This document shows, one piece after another, positions 1-9,239 of a stretch of 64,000 nt of DNA. The notes under the pieces were generated by a model. It did no database searches. It saw only the letters and a list, made by a program, of their open reading frames with translations, and was not told where the DNA came from. The translations under genes and the position numbers were made by a program. Source of the DNA: Cervus elaphus (lineage: Eukaryota; Chordata; Mammalia; Artiodactyla; Cervidae); NCBI RefSeq assembly GCF_910594005.1, contig NC_057816.1:27297797-27361796 (forward strand), written 5' to 3'. How positions within the stretch are numbered: the first letter of the stretch is position 1; every line of letters begins with the position of its first letter.

Positions 1-150
1 TGAGATGGCTGGATGGCATCAATGACTCGATGGACATGAATCTGAGTAAACTCCGGGAGCTGGTGATGGACAGGGAGGCCTTGCATGCTGCGATTCATGG
101 GGTCGCAAAGAGTCGGTCACGACTGAGCGACTGAACTGAACTGAACTGAA
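1..150 (+). mobile_element. BovB LINE, 3' end (truncated by window start)
   Basis: The sequence shows the extreme 3' end of a BovB (RTE-clade) LINE: the GGATGGCATCAATGACTCGA block, the GGGGTCGCAAAGAGTCGG block, then the short tandem tail built from CTGAA units instead of poly-A. That tail type is diagnostic of BovB and of SINEs sharing its 3' end. The copy enters from the left edge, so its full length is unknown. It is close to consensus by eye and is likely fairly young. Confidence 0.95.
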
Positions 151-260
151 AGCTATAATTGGATTCTTGCTCCCATTGCATTTTAAAGTATATTAAAAGG
201 TGAGTAATTAAAACTGTAATGCTAGTGGAGAATAGTGAACAAACCAATCAATAGCATAGA

Positions 261-405
261 AAAAATCTCCTTCTCTCTTTCATCATATATATATATAAAT
301 AAATTATTGTTCATTATCACTTATACTTTAGAGAACAATAATTTTATATATTTACATATATATATATATATATATATATATGATGAAAGAGAGAGGGAGA
401 TTTTT
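261..405. repeat. AT-rich quasi-palindrome (inverted repeat with short spacer)
   Basis: The segment 261-312 is mirrored by 333-405. The outer arms 261-289 and 377-405 match as reverse complements at 28 of 29 bases (a CTCCTTCTCTCTTTCATCAT core). The inner arms 302-312 and 333-343 are perfect complements over 11 bases. A TA tract inside the right arm (about 361-380) is longer than its partner, so the arms are unequal. The central spacer is about 20 bases. It could extrude as a cruciform. Confidence 0.85.
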
Positions 406-442
406 GTATGCTGTCAATTATTGTTCACTATTACTTATACTT
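302..442 (+). repeat. Direct repeat pair beside the palindrome
   Basis: A 27-base stretch at 302-328 recurs at 416-442 with 25 of 27 bases identical. The second copy supplied the target duplicated by the adjacent Bov-tA insertion, so a third partial copy lies at 636-653. The pair is embedded in the inverted-repeat region, so the local duplication and the palindrome probably arose together. Confidence 0.8.
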
Positions 443-653
443 CGGGCTTCCCTTGTGGCTCAGCTAGCTGGTAAAGAATCCGCCTGCAATGTGGGAGACC
501 TGGGTTCGACCCTGGGTTGGGAAGATCCCTGGAGAAGGGAAAGGCCACCCACTCCAGTATTCTGGCCTGGAGAAGTTCATGGACTGTAAAGTCCATGGGG
601 TCGCAAAGAGTCGGACATAACTGAGCGACTTTCACTCACTATTACTTATACTT
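425..653 (+). mobile_element. Bov-tA SINE with perfect 18-bp TSD
   Basis: The SINE body runs 443-635. It opens with a tRNA-derived head (GGGCTTCCCTTGTGGCTCAG, then a GGTTCGACCC B-box-like segment) and continues into the BovB-related tail ending GTCGGACATAACTGAGCGAC. It is flanked by identical 18-bp direct repeats at 425-442 and 636-653, the signature of LINE-assisted retroposition. The tRNA-like head is not a functional tRNA gene. Confidence 0.95.
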
Positions 654-899
654 TACCCAAATCACTGGCAATAATGGGAAATTGGTTAAGTATTCTGAAA
701 AAAACCTGAGTCTTCCTGTAAAATAATACAGTAAAAATCCTATTAATAAATAGGTTAATATAGCAGTTTTCAAATTCATGTCTCTTGAAAGCTAGAGGTT
801 TCCGAGACTTTTTCAGGGATCTATGAGGTTAACAACATTTTTTTAAAGATGAAAAATTATAATGAAAGAGTTTTTTAATTAATTTTTTTTTCCCACTGT

Positions 900-2745
900 G
901 TTGACATTCACACTTAAGCTCCAAAAGCAATAGTAGATAAAATGCTATGTTCATTATAACTCAGGACAGAGGCACCAATTGTTCCAGAAGTGTCTGTATT
1001 TCTCACTGCTATACACCAGCAAGGGAGGAAAAAAGCCAATTTCACCTATGAATCTCCTTGATGAAGCAGTAAAAATTATTAACTTTATTTAATTTGACCT
1101 TCTAATGTGACTTTTTAATATCCTGTGTGACAAATGGAAAATATGCATAAAACATTCTGCTCCATGTGAAAGTATAATTCATGCTGGTTTTAAAGAAAAT
1201 TACATCTGTGATTACTTGAGTTGAGAACTGAGCTAGATGGTTTTTTCACGAAATACCATTTTTACCTTGAAAGAACAACTGACAACAAACTAGAGTGAAT
1301 GAACACAATGAGCATGTCACATCAAGGAAAACAATGAGCCACATATTTTGTCAATGACAACGTTTGAGCTTTTAAGCAAAAATTGGAATTTGGGGAAATC
1401 TGGATTACATCATCATGAATTTGACAATAACTGTGTCCAAATACTGAAAAACTTCTCTGATGAAGCCAATTACAATAATAATGAATGGAATTGTTGTGAT
1501 ATTGTATGATAAATACCCCCAAATTTGAAAGATCTACACAAGTCATGAAGACAGTATTTTCCAAATGAGTAATGAATTAAGTTCCAAAATCACATGAGTA
1601 AAGTTGATGACACCACCCTTATGGCAGAAAGCAAAGAACTAAAGAGCCCCTTGGTGAAAGTGAAAGAGGAGAGTGAAAAATTTGTCTTAAAACTCAACAA
1701 CCAAAAAACTAAGATTATGGCATCTGGTCACATCACTTCATGTCAAATAGATGGGGAAATAATGGAAACAGTGATAGACTTTATTCTTTTGGGCTCCAAA
1801 ATCACTGCAGATGGTGACTGCAGCCATGAAATTAAAAGACGCTTGCTCCTTTGAAGAAAAGCTATGACCAACCTAGAGAGCATAGGTTAAAAAGCAGAGA
1901 CATTCCTTTGTTGACAAAAGTCTGTATAGTCAAAGCTATGGTTTTTCCAATAGTCATGTATGGATGTGAGAATTGGACTAGTAAGAAAGCTGAGCCCCAA
2001 AGAATGGATGTTTTTGAACTGTGGTGTTGAAGAAGACTCTTGAGCATCCCTTAGACTGCAAGGAGATCAAACCAGACAATCCGAAAGGAAATCAGTCCTG
2101 CATACTCATTGGAAGGACTGATGTTGAAGCTGAAACTCCAATACTATGGCCACCTGATGTGAAGAACTGACTCATTTTGAAAAGACCCTGAGGGTGGGAA
2201 AGATTGAAGGCGAGAGGAGAAGGGGATGACAGAGGATGAGATGGTTGGATGGCATCACTGACTTGATGGACATGAATTTGAGCAAGCTCCAGGAGTTGGT
2301 GATGGACAGGGAAACCTGGAGTGCTGCAGTCCATGGGGTCACAAAGAGGAGGACACTACTGAGTGACTGAACTGAAGTGGACTGAAAAGGATCCTTTTAA
2401 TGTGCACAAAAGACCAACAGATGTTGACATAAGAGAGCAGGAAAATTAATTGGTATGGTTTTAGTTCCTACTCTGCAATCAACATTTAAGAAACTGATTT
2501 ATTGAGTCTTGCTGTAGAACAAACAAACAAATAAAAACTCACCACTGTCTGAATGGCCCATGAAAATATTCCACACCTTACCAACTACATATCTTTGTGA
2601 GACTAGATATTTTTTACAAGCTTGGATCAAAGCAACTTATCATCATTCATTGAATGGACATCAAATACTGAAGCAGAGTATGAAAATCTAGTTGTTTTCT
2701 ATTGTCAGACATTGTCAGAGATTTTGAAAACTGAAGCAATGTCAC
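900..2745 (+). pseudogene. hAT transposase remnant (non-coding relic)
   Basis: Plus-strand sequence resembles a mammalian hAT transposase of the ZBED-related type. The stretch near 1190-1560 corresponds to the middle of the protein, and 2470-2745 to the C-terminal dimerisation region, where TTYLCE can be read near 2585-2602. Frameshifts and stops are frequent, and BovB occupies 1603-2386, so no protein can be made. The family would cut and paste DNA, but this copy is inert. The identification rests on recall of family features. Confidence 0.65.
1603..2386 (+). mobile_element. BovB LINE, 3' 0.8 kb
   Basis: This fragment begins within the reverse-transcriptase active-site region (reading DDTTLMAES just after the lost Y-A) and runs to the BovB 3' end near 2386 (GAGTGACTGAACTGAAGTGG). 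It is inserted in the hAT relic, which resumes in register at AAAGGATCC. It has frameshifts, so the readable open frame (1594-1854) stops early. It is 5'-truncated, the usual state of BovB copies. Confidence 0.92.
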
Positions 2746-3011
2746 TCTTTTCAGTACTTCTTTTATTTTGGAAAATATAGTTAATTTCCCTATAAATAAA
2801 TAAATCATGTTAACATGTAAGGAGTTAGTATTGTATTTAATAATAATTTAAGATAACAAAATAATAAATATTTGTATCTGTAAATATCTCAGCTTTAATT
2901 TCTAATATAGAATATATGGTAAGTATAACTCATAAACCAAAGCTCTCTGACGTTAACAATAATCTTAAGAGTGTAAAGAGATACTAAGAACAAAATATCT
3001 AAGAATCACTG

Positions 3012-3767
3012 TTTCAGAGTTTTCATTTCTAAAAATGAAATCATAAAACAATCTAAAAAGTCAGTAATTTTCTTCTCTTTGTATGAAGAATTTTAGATGC
3101 AAACAAGCAAAGGAAGAACTATCAGCGAAAAAGCTCAAGTCTTTTAAGTTTGAAATGCTTGTTCATAAAGAAATATGTTTAAGTTTTGAGTCATATGATA
3201 TACTGAGTCAATAAAATATACTATTCTATGAAAGTTTCATTAAGATTTATATTTAATGGATTAAGATCTCATGTAAATCAATTAAACAAAAGAAACTGTA
3301 ATAAATAAATGAATATGCTTACTATAGAAATAAGTGTAATATACCAATATAACAAGTATATTAATAATTACTTACACAATAAAATATTATATACCTAGTT
3401 AAAACTATGTTAGAGAATTTTTGTCAATATGTAAAAATACATATGATATAATGTTATGCAAACAAGAATAATCTAATGTTGTATAAAAAAATGTAATCCT
3501 AGTTACATGTAGTTTCTTATGGGGAAACATTTTCTTCTACCTGAAAAGCAAAACTCTTTTTCTTCCTACTATTGCCTTCTGCTTCTCTCACCATTCATAA
3601 ATTTTTAATTATATTGGTCAGACTCCCAGATAGTGATTGGACTTCTAATTACCTAATTATATCCTCTAACTGTTAAAGAAATTGTATTCATGATTTTTTA
3701 AGTCCCCAAAAAGAAATTTTTCCCAAAAAGAAAGGTCCAGAATTCTCCAGGTTAATAAATTCATAGA
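3012..3767. other. Unannotated AT-rich stretch
   Basis: About 750 bases of AT-rich sequence follow the hAT relic. I recognise no open frame, repeat family, splice-flanked exon or RNA structure in it. Confidence 0.5.
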
Positions 3768-4102
3768 TGTCTGCTGGGAATATGAAATAGTACAGCCTTT
3801 TTGAAAAATGGTCCGGCAGCTTCTTTTAAAAATTTAAAATATAACTACCTTACAACCTAGTGATTATACTTCTGGGCATTTATTCCAGGAAAATAGAATC
3901 TTGTGTTTCCACAAAACTTGTACATGAATGTTTATAGCAAATACATTCATCATAGCCCCAAACTGGAAACAACCCAGCTATCCCTCACAACTGAATAGTT
4001 AAACAAATTCTGGTCTATCTACATAATGGAATAGTACAGTAAAAAGGCACACAGCAAGAAAGAGGTATGAACTATTTATACAGACAACATCTTGGATCAA
4101 TC
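3768..4102 (+). mobile_element. Old L1 (L1M-type) ORF2 end, left part
   Basis: A diverged L1 ORF2 3' region: CTGCTGGGAATATGAAATAG, then the usual 'tacagcc...' and 'catcatagccccaaactgg' blocks, and a decayed 'tactatgcagcaaaaag' equivalent. It stops where a younger L1 begins and continues at 5320-5725. No TSD is visible for this old copy. Confidence 0.8.
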
Positions 4103-4969
4103 TCCAACTTAAACCACAGCAGGATCCTCTATGACCCACCTCCCAGAATATTGGAAATAAAAGCAAGAATAAACAAATGGGACCTAATGAAACTTAAAAG
4201 CCTTTGCACAACAAAGGAAACTATAAGCAAGGTGAAAAGACAGCCCTCAGATTGGGAGAAAATAATAGCAAATGAAGCAACAGACAAAGAATTAATCTCA
4301 AAAATATACAAGCAACTCCTGCAGCTCAATTCCAGAAAAATAAAAGACCCAATCAAAAAGTGGGCCAAAGGACTAAACAGACATTTCTCCAAAGAAGACA
4401 TACGGATGGCTAACAAACACATGACAAAATGCTCAACATCACTCATTATCAGAGAAATGCAAATCAAAACCACAATGAGGTACCATTTCACGCCAGTCAG
4501 AATGGCTGCTTTCCAAAAGTCTACAAGCAATAAATGCTGGAGAGGGTGTGGAGAAAAGGGAACCCTCTTACACTGTTGGTGGGAATGCAAACTAGTACAG
4601 CCACTATGGAAAACAGTGTGGAGATTCCTTAAAAAACTGGAAATAGAACTGCCATATGACCCAGCAATCCCACTTCTGGACATACACACTGAGGAAGCCA
4701 GAACTGAAAGAGACACGTGCACCCCAATGTTCATCGCAGCACTGTTTATAATAGCCAGGACATGGAAGCAACCTAGATACCCATCAGCAGACGAATGGAT
4801 AAGGACGCTGTGGTACATATACACCATGGAATATTACTCAGTCATTAAAAAGAATACATTTGAATCAGTCCTAATGAGATGGATGAAACTGGAGCCCATT
4901 ATACAGAGTAAAGTAAGCCAGAAAGATAAAGACCAATACAGTATACTAACGCATATATATGGAATTTGA
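4067..4969 (+). pseudogene. L1 ORF2p C-terminal fragment, open for 300 codons
   Basis: The frame starts in the older L1 and runs into the younger L1 from about codon 13, ending at the natural ORF2 stop (HIYGI). It encodes the C-terminal third of L1 ORF2p: no endonuclease or reverse-transcriptase catalytic residues, but the Cys-rich motif is complete (CWRGC ... LLHCWWEC, pattern C-x3-C-x7-H-x4-C, near residues 158-175). Absence of stops over 0.9 kb suggests a young insertion, not selection. The ATG lies in the host L1, so translation is not expected. Confidence 0.88.
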
Positions 4970-5318
4970 AAGATGGTAACGATAACCCTGTATGTGAGAC
5001 AGCAAAAGAGACACAGATGTATTGAACAGTCTTTTGGACTCTGTGGGAGAGGGTGAGGGTGGGATGATGTGGGAGAATGACATTGAAACATGTATATTAT
5101 CATATGTGAAATGGATCGCCAGTCCAGGTTTGATGCTTGATACAGGGTGCTCGGGGCTAGTGCACTGGGACGACCCAGAGGGAAAGGAGGGGGGTTCAGG
5201 ATGGGGGACACATGTACACCCATGGCAGATTCAAGTCAATGTATGGCAAAACCAATACAATATTGTAAAGTAAAATAAATAAATTAATCAACAAACAAAC
5301 AAACAAACAAAATATATA
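4103..5318 (+). mobile_element. Younger ruminant L1, 5'-truncated, nested in older L1
   Basis: This holds the ORF2 C-terminus (to 4969), then a full ruminant L1 3' UTR (GAGACAGCAAAAGAGACACA, then a G-rich block at 5040-5070 and 5175-5205, then TGGCAAAACCAATACAATAT), ending in an A-rich (AAAC)n tail at about 5285-5312. It interrupts an old L1 in the same orientation. I could not identify a clear TSD. High similarity to the active-type consensus implies a recent insertion. Confidence 0.93.
5285..5318 (+). repeat. (AAAC)n tail microsatellite
   Basis: The L1 tail has drifted into an AAAC-unit microsatellite (about five units) followed by a short TA run. Such tails are polymorphism-prone. Confidence 0.85.
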
Positions 5319-5319
5319 T

Positions 5320-5725
5320 AAACTATGCTGAGTGAAAAACACCAGTCTGCACAAGTTACATACTATATTATTCCAAATATATTGTATTTTGAAATGTCAA
5401 TACTACAGAAATGAAGAATAGATAAGTGGTTGCCAGGAGTTACAGATGTGGGAGGGGGGAGCAGATACAGCCGGAGGGCAGAAACTGTTGGGCAGGAGAA
5501 CAGTGAGTGTAGCCATAAAAGGGCAATCTCTGTGGTGATGAAACTGTTCTGTATCTTGACTGTACCAATGTCAACACCCTGGTTGTGAAATTTGGCTCTT
5601 ATTTTACAAGATATTTCCACTTAGGCAACTTACATAAAGACTGAGATACCTTTATATTATTTGTTACCACTGTATGCAAATCTAGAATTCTCTCAAAATC
5701 AAAATGAACATTAAAAGGAAAAAAA
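5320..5725 (+). mobile_element. Old L1 (L1M-type) 3' end, right part
   Basis: This resumes the old L1 after the nested element: ACTATGCTGAGTGAAAAAC, the 'cagaatgg...ggttgccagg' block (AGTGGTTGCCAGGAGTTACA), the 'tgatgaaactgttctgtatcttgactg' block, and a terminal A-rich tract near 5715-5728. It pairs with 3768-4102. Confidence 0.85.
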
Positions 5726-5944
5726 AAGACACAAACTGAAAGTCAAAAGCAGGATAAATTTTTTCACAATGTATCAGCTCCACTTTTAACAATAAAGGAA
5801 AAGGATAAGGGAAATATGCCTAAATGTTTGAAATGCTTTACTTTCTAGGTTTATGGGAGTATGTTTCCTTTCTATCCTTCTTTAAAACTGAATGTACTTT
5901 CTAAATTTTCTTAAGTGAGACAGGGCCATCACTACAGGAAACAA

Positions 5945-6096
5945 GAGTAATGACAATGTACTGAGCATCTAATTTGTGCCATGGTCTCTTCTAAGTACTA
6001 TATAAGCAGTATCAGGATTAAACAGATTCATATCTGTCTAGGGCGAAGAACACACTTGAGTACATAATAAGCACCATACAAAAATAAAACAATAAT
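5945..6096. repeat. Two MIR pieces, head-on orientation
   Basis: 5945-6010 resembles the plus-strand 5' half of a MIR (ACTGAGCATCTAATTTGTGC). 6012-6096 resembles the minus-strand MIR end (AGGATTAAACAG ... ATAATAAGCACC). They abut in opposite orientation, followed by an LTR. Both are old and diverged. Confidence 0.6.
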
Positions 6097-6097
6097 T

Positions 6098-6617
6098 TGT
6101 CAACTACAAGTTGGCACTTGCCTGTCAACTAAAATTCACACTTGCCAAGAGCACTGCCAGCAACTGAACAACAAGGGCCTTTGCCTTCTGCCTCTGTGGA
6201 GATTGAACTCTGCTCTCCTGCAATTGTTGACCTTCAACACCCCCTGAGGAAGTTCAGGGCGGACTGAGACACTCTTTGCTCCAGGGAATCTGGTGGAACA
6301 AGTCTTTAGATAGATATTTCTAGGAACTAATTTCATATTCCCAATCCTTGCATCTCTTCCTATCTAGAAAAGCTCTAAATACCTTCATGATGACATCACC
6401 TCCTCATGACTAGCAGAAAACCCTTCGTAAAGTAAGTGCTTGATTGCACTGAACTCCCCCTTCACCAAAATCTTATATATTGACCTTCCCCCAGTGCCTC
6501 TTTGGAGAAATCTCTAAGAGCTGTCTGAGGTGCTGTCTCCTGGGCTGCATTTTGCCACAAATAAAAAACCAAAAAAAAACTCACAACTCTCAAATTGTGC
6601 ATCTTTTTTAGTCAACA
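6098..6617 (+). mobile_element. Endogenous retrovirus LTR, ERV1-like (solo)
   Basis: The element begins TGTCAACT and ends AGTCAACA, so it has TG...CA termini with imperfect inverted ends. A TATA-like TTATATATTGA lies near 6472. A CTGTCTCCTGGGCTGCATT block and an AATAAA signal near 6560 follow in the spacing expected for a gammaretroviral R region. No internal viral genes adjoin it, so it is a solo LTR or fragment. The start could instead be the second TGTCAACT at 6123. Confidence 0.65.
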
Positions 6618-6619
6618 AA

Positions 6620-6765
6620 ATCATACCATTTAAGGACATCATTTTATAACTGAGAAAGTTGACATAAAAGGTGAAGTAACCTTCCTAAACTTACACTAGT
6701 AGTATACTAGGATCAGGATTCTAATCCGGACTGTGATTTCTGTCTGTAATCTTTACCACTACAAA
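6620..6765 (+). repeat. MIR SINE, plus strand, core and 3' half
   Basis: The sequence follows the MIR pattern ATTTTATAACTGAGAAAGTT, then AGTAACCTTCCTAAACTTAC, then GGATCAGGATTCTAATCC. It may be the other half of the plus-strand MIR at 5945-6010, separated by the LTR. Confidence 0.7.
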
Positions 6766-7347
6766 TAATACTGCTCTACGCTATAACTCTCCACTTCCCT
6801 CCTGGTAGTTGTACATTCGACCTGGTCATTTGATCCCATGGCTTTTTTGTTTGTCTTAACATAATTTATTCTCTTGCTTGGAGGAATGAGATTAAAGACA
6901 CTGACATTTTCCTCACTACCATATGCACATATGTTGGGTTTAAGAGTCAAGGAAACCTTAACAAGCTGAAGTTAGCAACAAATCAACTTCCCCTCCTCCC
7001 TAGTCAAGCCGCTGCCTTCTCTGTAGTAACATGACAATGGGGAGACTAGTGAAGTGACCTGCAGCTTCATCTTGATACAAGTATCCATGACTTTGGAATT
7101 TTATCATGTTTCCCAGTTTACAAAATGTGGTAACTCTAGCAAGTTACCTTCATCCAAATTAATCAGCAGCCATCCATTATTCTTTAAAGACTCTAAATAG
7201 TTACTGCTTAAATGATATTAGCCTAAGATTCTTTTATTTACTAGGTTTAATTACTGTAGACAGATGAGGATATACTCCTATTAGAACAAAGTCAGTTAGA
7301 ACCTATTTTACAACTTAAAATAAATTAATACTTAGTATACTGAATTT
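6766..7347. other. Unannotated stretch
   Basis: This holds no recognised repeat or gene. The minus frame 6759-6950 is short and lacks similarity to anything I know. Confidence 0.5.
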
Positions 7348-7678
7348 GGGGCTTCTCTGGTAGCTTAGCTGGTAAAGAATCCACCTGCAATGCAGGGGAC
7401 CCTGGTTCATTTCCTGGGTCAGGAAGATCCCCTGGAGAAGGGATAGGCTACCCATCCCAGTAATCTTGGGCTTCCTTGGTGGCTCAGTCAGTAAAGAATC
7501 CACCTGCGATGCAGGACATCTGGGTTTGATCCCTGGGTTGGGAAGATCTCCTGGAGGAGGGCATGGCAACCCACTCCTGTGTTCTTGCCTAGAGAATCCC
7601 CGTAGACAGAGGAGCCTGGGGGGCTACAGTCCATGGGTCACAAAGAGTCAGACATGACTGAGTGACTAAGCACAGCAC
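7348..7678 (+). mobile_element. Dimeric Bov-tA SINE
   Basis: Two tRNA-headed units lie in tandem. Unit 1 (7348-7467) stops after its CCCATCCCAGTAATCTT segment, and unit 2 (7468-7678) is full length. Each head carries a GTAAAGAATCCACCTGC block and a B-box-like GGTTxxATxCC. The outer flanks ATACTGAATTTG (about 7337-7348) and ATACTAAATTTG (about 7679-7690) match at 11 of 12, so the dimer was probably mobilised as a unit. An identical junction recurs at 37832-38157. Confidence 0.88.
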
Positions 7679-7689
7679 ATACTAAATTT

Positions 7690-8290
7690 GATTCCACTTC
7701 ACAGCAACAGTACACAATGGTTCTAAGTTTTCTATATCCTCTTTATATATATATAAAATAGTAGCCATCCTAATGAGTCTGACATACTGCAGTCCCTGGA
7801 GTTGCAAAGACTCGCACATGACTGAACTGACTGATCCTAATGCGTATGAGGTGGTATCTCATAGTACTTTTGATTTGTATCTCCCTCATGATTAGTGATG
7901 GTAAGCATGTTTTCCTGTGCTTATTGGCCATTTGTTTGTAGTCTTCTTTGGAGGAATGTCTATTCAAATCCTTTGCCCACTTCTGAAATGGGCTGTTCAT
8001 TTTGTTGTACTTCCATAATGAGTAAATGATAATGAGTATCTTTTCAGATGATGGTTTTCTATGCATACATCATCTTTGAAGAACTATTTGAAATTTTGAC
8101 CATTTTTAATTTGATCTTTTTTGTTATTTCTGAGGTTTGGGGGTTCTTTATGTATTCTGAATATTGGTTTTTATCAGGTAAGTGATTTTCAAATATCTTC
8201 TCCAAGAGTTGGCTCATTTTATCATTTTCTTAAGAGAATATTTTAAAGAGCAGAAGTTCTACATTAGTAAATTTTATTGTATGTGACTAA
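7690..8290 (-). mobile_element. Antisense L1 ORF2 fragment
   Basis: The minus strand reads as L1 ORF2 near its C-terminal third. On the plus strand one sees GAGGTGGTATCTCATAGTAC, TTGGCCATTTGTTTGTAGTC and TCAAATCCTTTGCCCACTTC, all hallmark antisense L1 blocks. It contains a short BovB-tail insertion (7778-7833), and an apparent repeat of its own sequence at 8033-8140. The readable minus frame (7770-8066) is a frame-disrupted relic. Confidence 0.85.
7767..7844 (+). mobile_element. 56-bp BovB-tail insertion with 11-bp TSD
   Basis: The insert 7778-7833 matches only the last ~56 bases of BovB or a BovB-tailed SINE (CTGCAGTCCCTGGAGTTGCA ... ACATGACTGAACTGACTGA). Flanking copies of ATCCTAATGAG (7767-7777) and ATCCTAATGCG (7834-7844) match at 10 of 11. 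Without the insert, the L1 sequence reads through continuously. It is an extreme 5' truncation. Confidence 0.85.
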
Positions 8291-8345
8291 TGTCATAAAT
8301 AAAGGAAAAGGTGTTGGAAAGTAAGTTGATTTAAGAATATATTAC

Positions 8346-8565
8346 AGGGCAGCAGTGGAGAAACAGACAGAGGGAAGAGATTATGGATGTGGGGAGAGGG
8401 GAGGAGAGGCTGAGATGTATGGAGAGAGTAACATGGAAACTTACATTATCATATGTAGAATAGATAGCCAACGGGTGGTTTGCTATATGGCTCAGGAAAC
8501 TCAAAAACAAAACAAAACAAAACAGAATATAAACAAATAAAATATTATTAAAATTAAAACAAATT
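8346..8565 (+). mobile_element. L1 3' UTR fragment (ruminant-type)
   Basis: The plus strand matches an L1 3' UTR: GGCAGCAGTGGAGAAACAGA, GGGGAGAGGGGAGGAGAGGC, ATTATCATATGTAGAATAGA, AACGGGTGGTTTGCTATATG. It ends in an (AAAAC)n tail at 8504-8525. Only the last ~200 bases are present. Confidence 0.85.
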
Positions 8566-8879
8566 TCTTGGCTTTTGTCCTGTTCTGAATTCTCCCATGT
8601 CCATATTAAAATACTTTACCTTCTACCTTATTCCTTATGCCAACTTACACAGGCATCATCTCACCCATGCCCTGCTTCTTTTCAAGGACTGAATTTCTCT
8701 CTCATTGTTCTTAACTCAACCTGGAAAGATTCTTCATTAATCTCATTCAATGTCCATGTATCTGAAATGAAATTACCATGTTGTTGGCTCCCTTCCTGTC
8801 TATCCGTATGTCCACCTTCCCTCTTAAAAATTCACTGATTCCTGGACCTTTCTGATGCTGACTCCAGACCTGGATACAT

Positions 8880-8985
8880 TTCGGAGCCTTCCTTTCTTCT
8901 CCTTCCCTCTTCCCTTTCTTCTTTCCCTGTTTCCTTCCTTTTTTCTTTCTTTCACCCCTCCTTCCTTCTGCCTTCCCTTTCTTCA
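8880..8985. repeat. Pyrimidine-rich low-complexity tract
   Basis: About 100 bases are almost wholly C/T on the plus strand, made of irregular CTTCC/CTTTC units. The open frames on both strands here (8747-8986 minus, 8855-9037 plus) are composition artefacts. Confidence 0.9.
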
Positions 8986-9204
8986 ATATCTATCTGAGTA
9001 TCTATCATGGGCAAGAAATTGTGGTAAGAACAGATAATACCAGAACAAAGTATATGTATTCCTTGCCTTCAAAGGAGAGATGAAAAGAGAAAATAAAAAA
9101 CAACTGACTTGAAGGGAATTATATTTTTGGTAAGCTGTACATAGTAAGGGCCCATCGTTTAACCCAGGGTGGGCAGGGAAAAGTGTTCTGGAGGTAACGA
9201 CCCA

Positions 9205-9236
9205 ATTTCTTTCTTTCTTTTTTTTTTTTTCTTTTA
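9205..9236. repeat. (TTTC)n and poly-T tract
   Basis: Three TTTC units run into a 12-base T run. It may be the tail of an unrecognised antisense retroelement. Confidence 0.8.
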
Positions 9237-9239
9237 CCT

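Larger units (their letters stand above)
764..3011 (+). mobile_element. Fossil hAT DNA transposon, interrupted by BovB
   Basis: The 5' half (764-1602) and 3' half (2387-3011) read as one old hAT element with a BovB LINE between them. The right end closes with a decayed CACTG-type terminus, and the left end with a CAGTTTTCAAA-type terminus, matching the CAGTGGTTCTCAAA class of hAT inverted repeats. The interior carries degraded transposase sequence. No 8-bp TSD is recognisable, as expected for great age. The subfamily (Zaphod/Tip100-like or Charlie-like) is uncertain. Confidence 0.75.

Noticed and set aside
4129..4827. 232-codon minus-strand open frame
   Set aside because: It is the exact antisense shadow of L1 ORF2, which is low in stops on the reverse strand.
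8747..9037. Lys/Arg/Glu-rich and Phe/Ser/Pro-rich open frames
   Set aside because: Both are translations of a pyrimidine-rich low-complexity tract.
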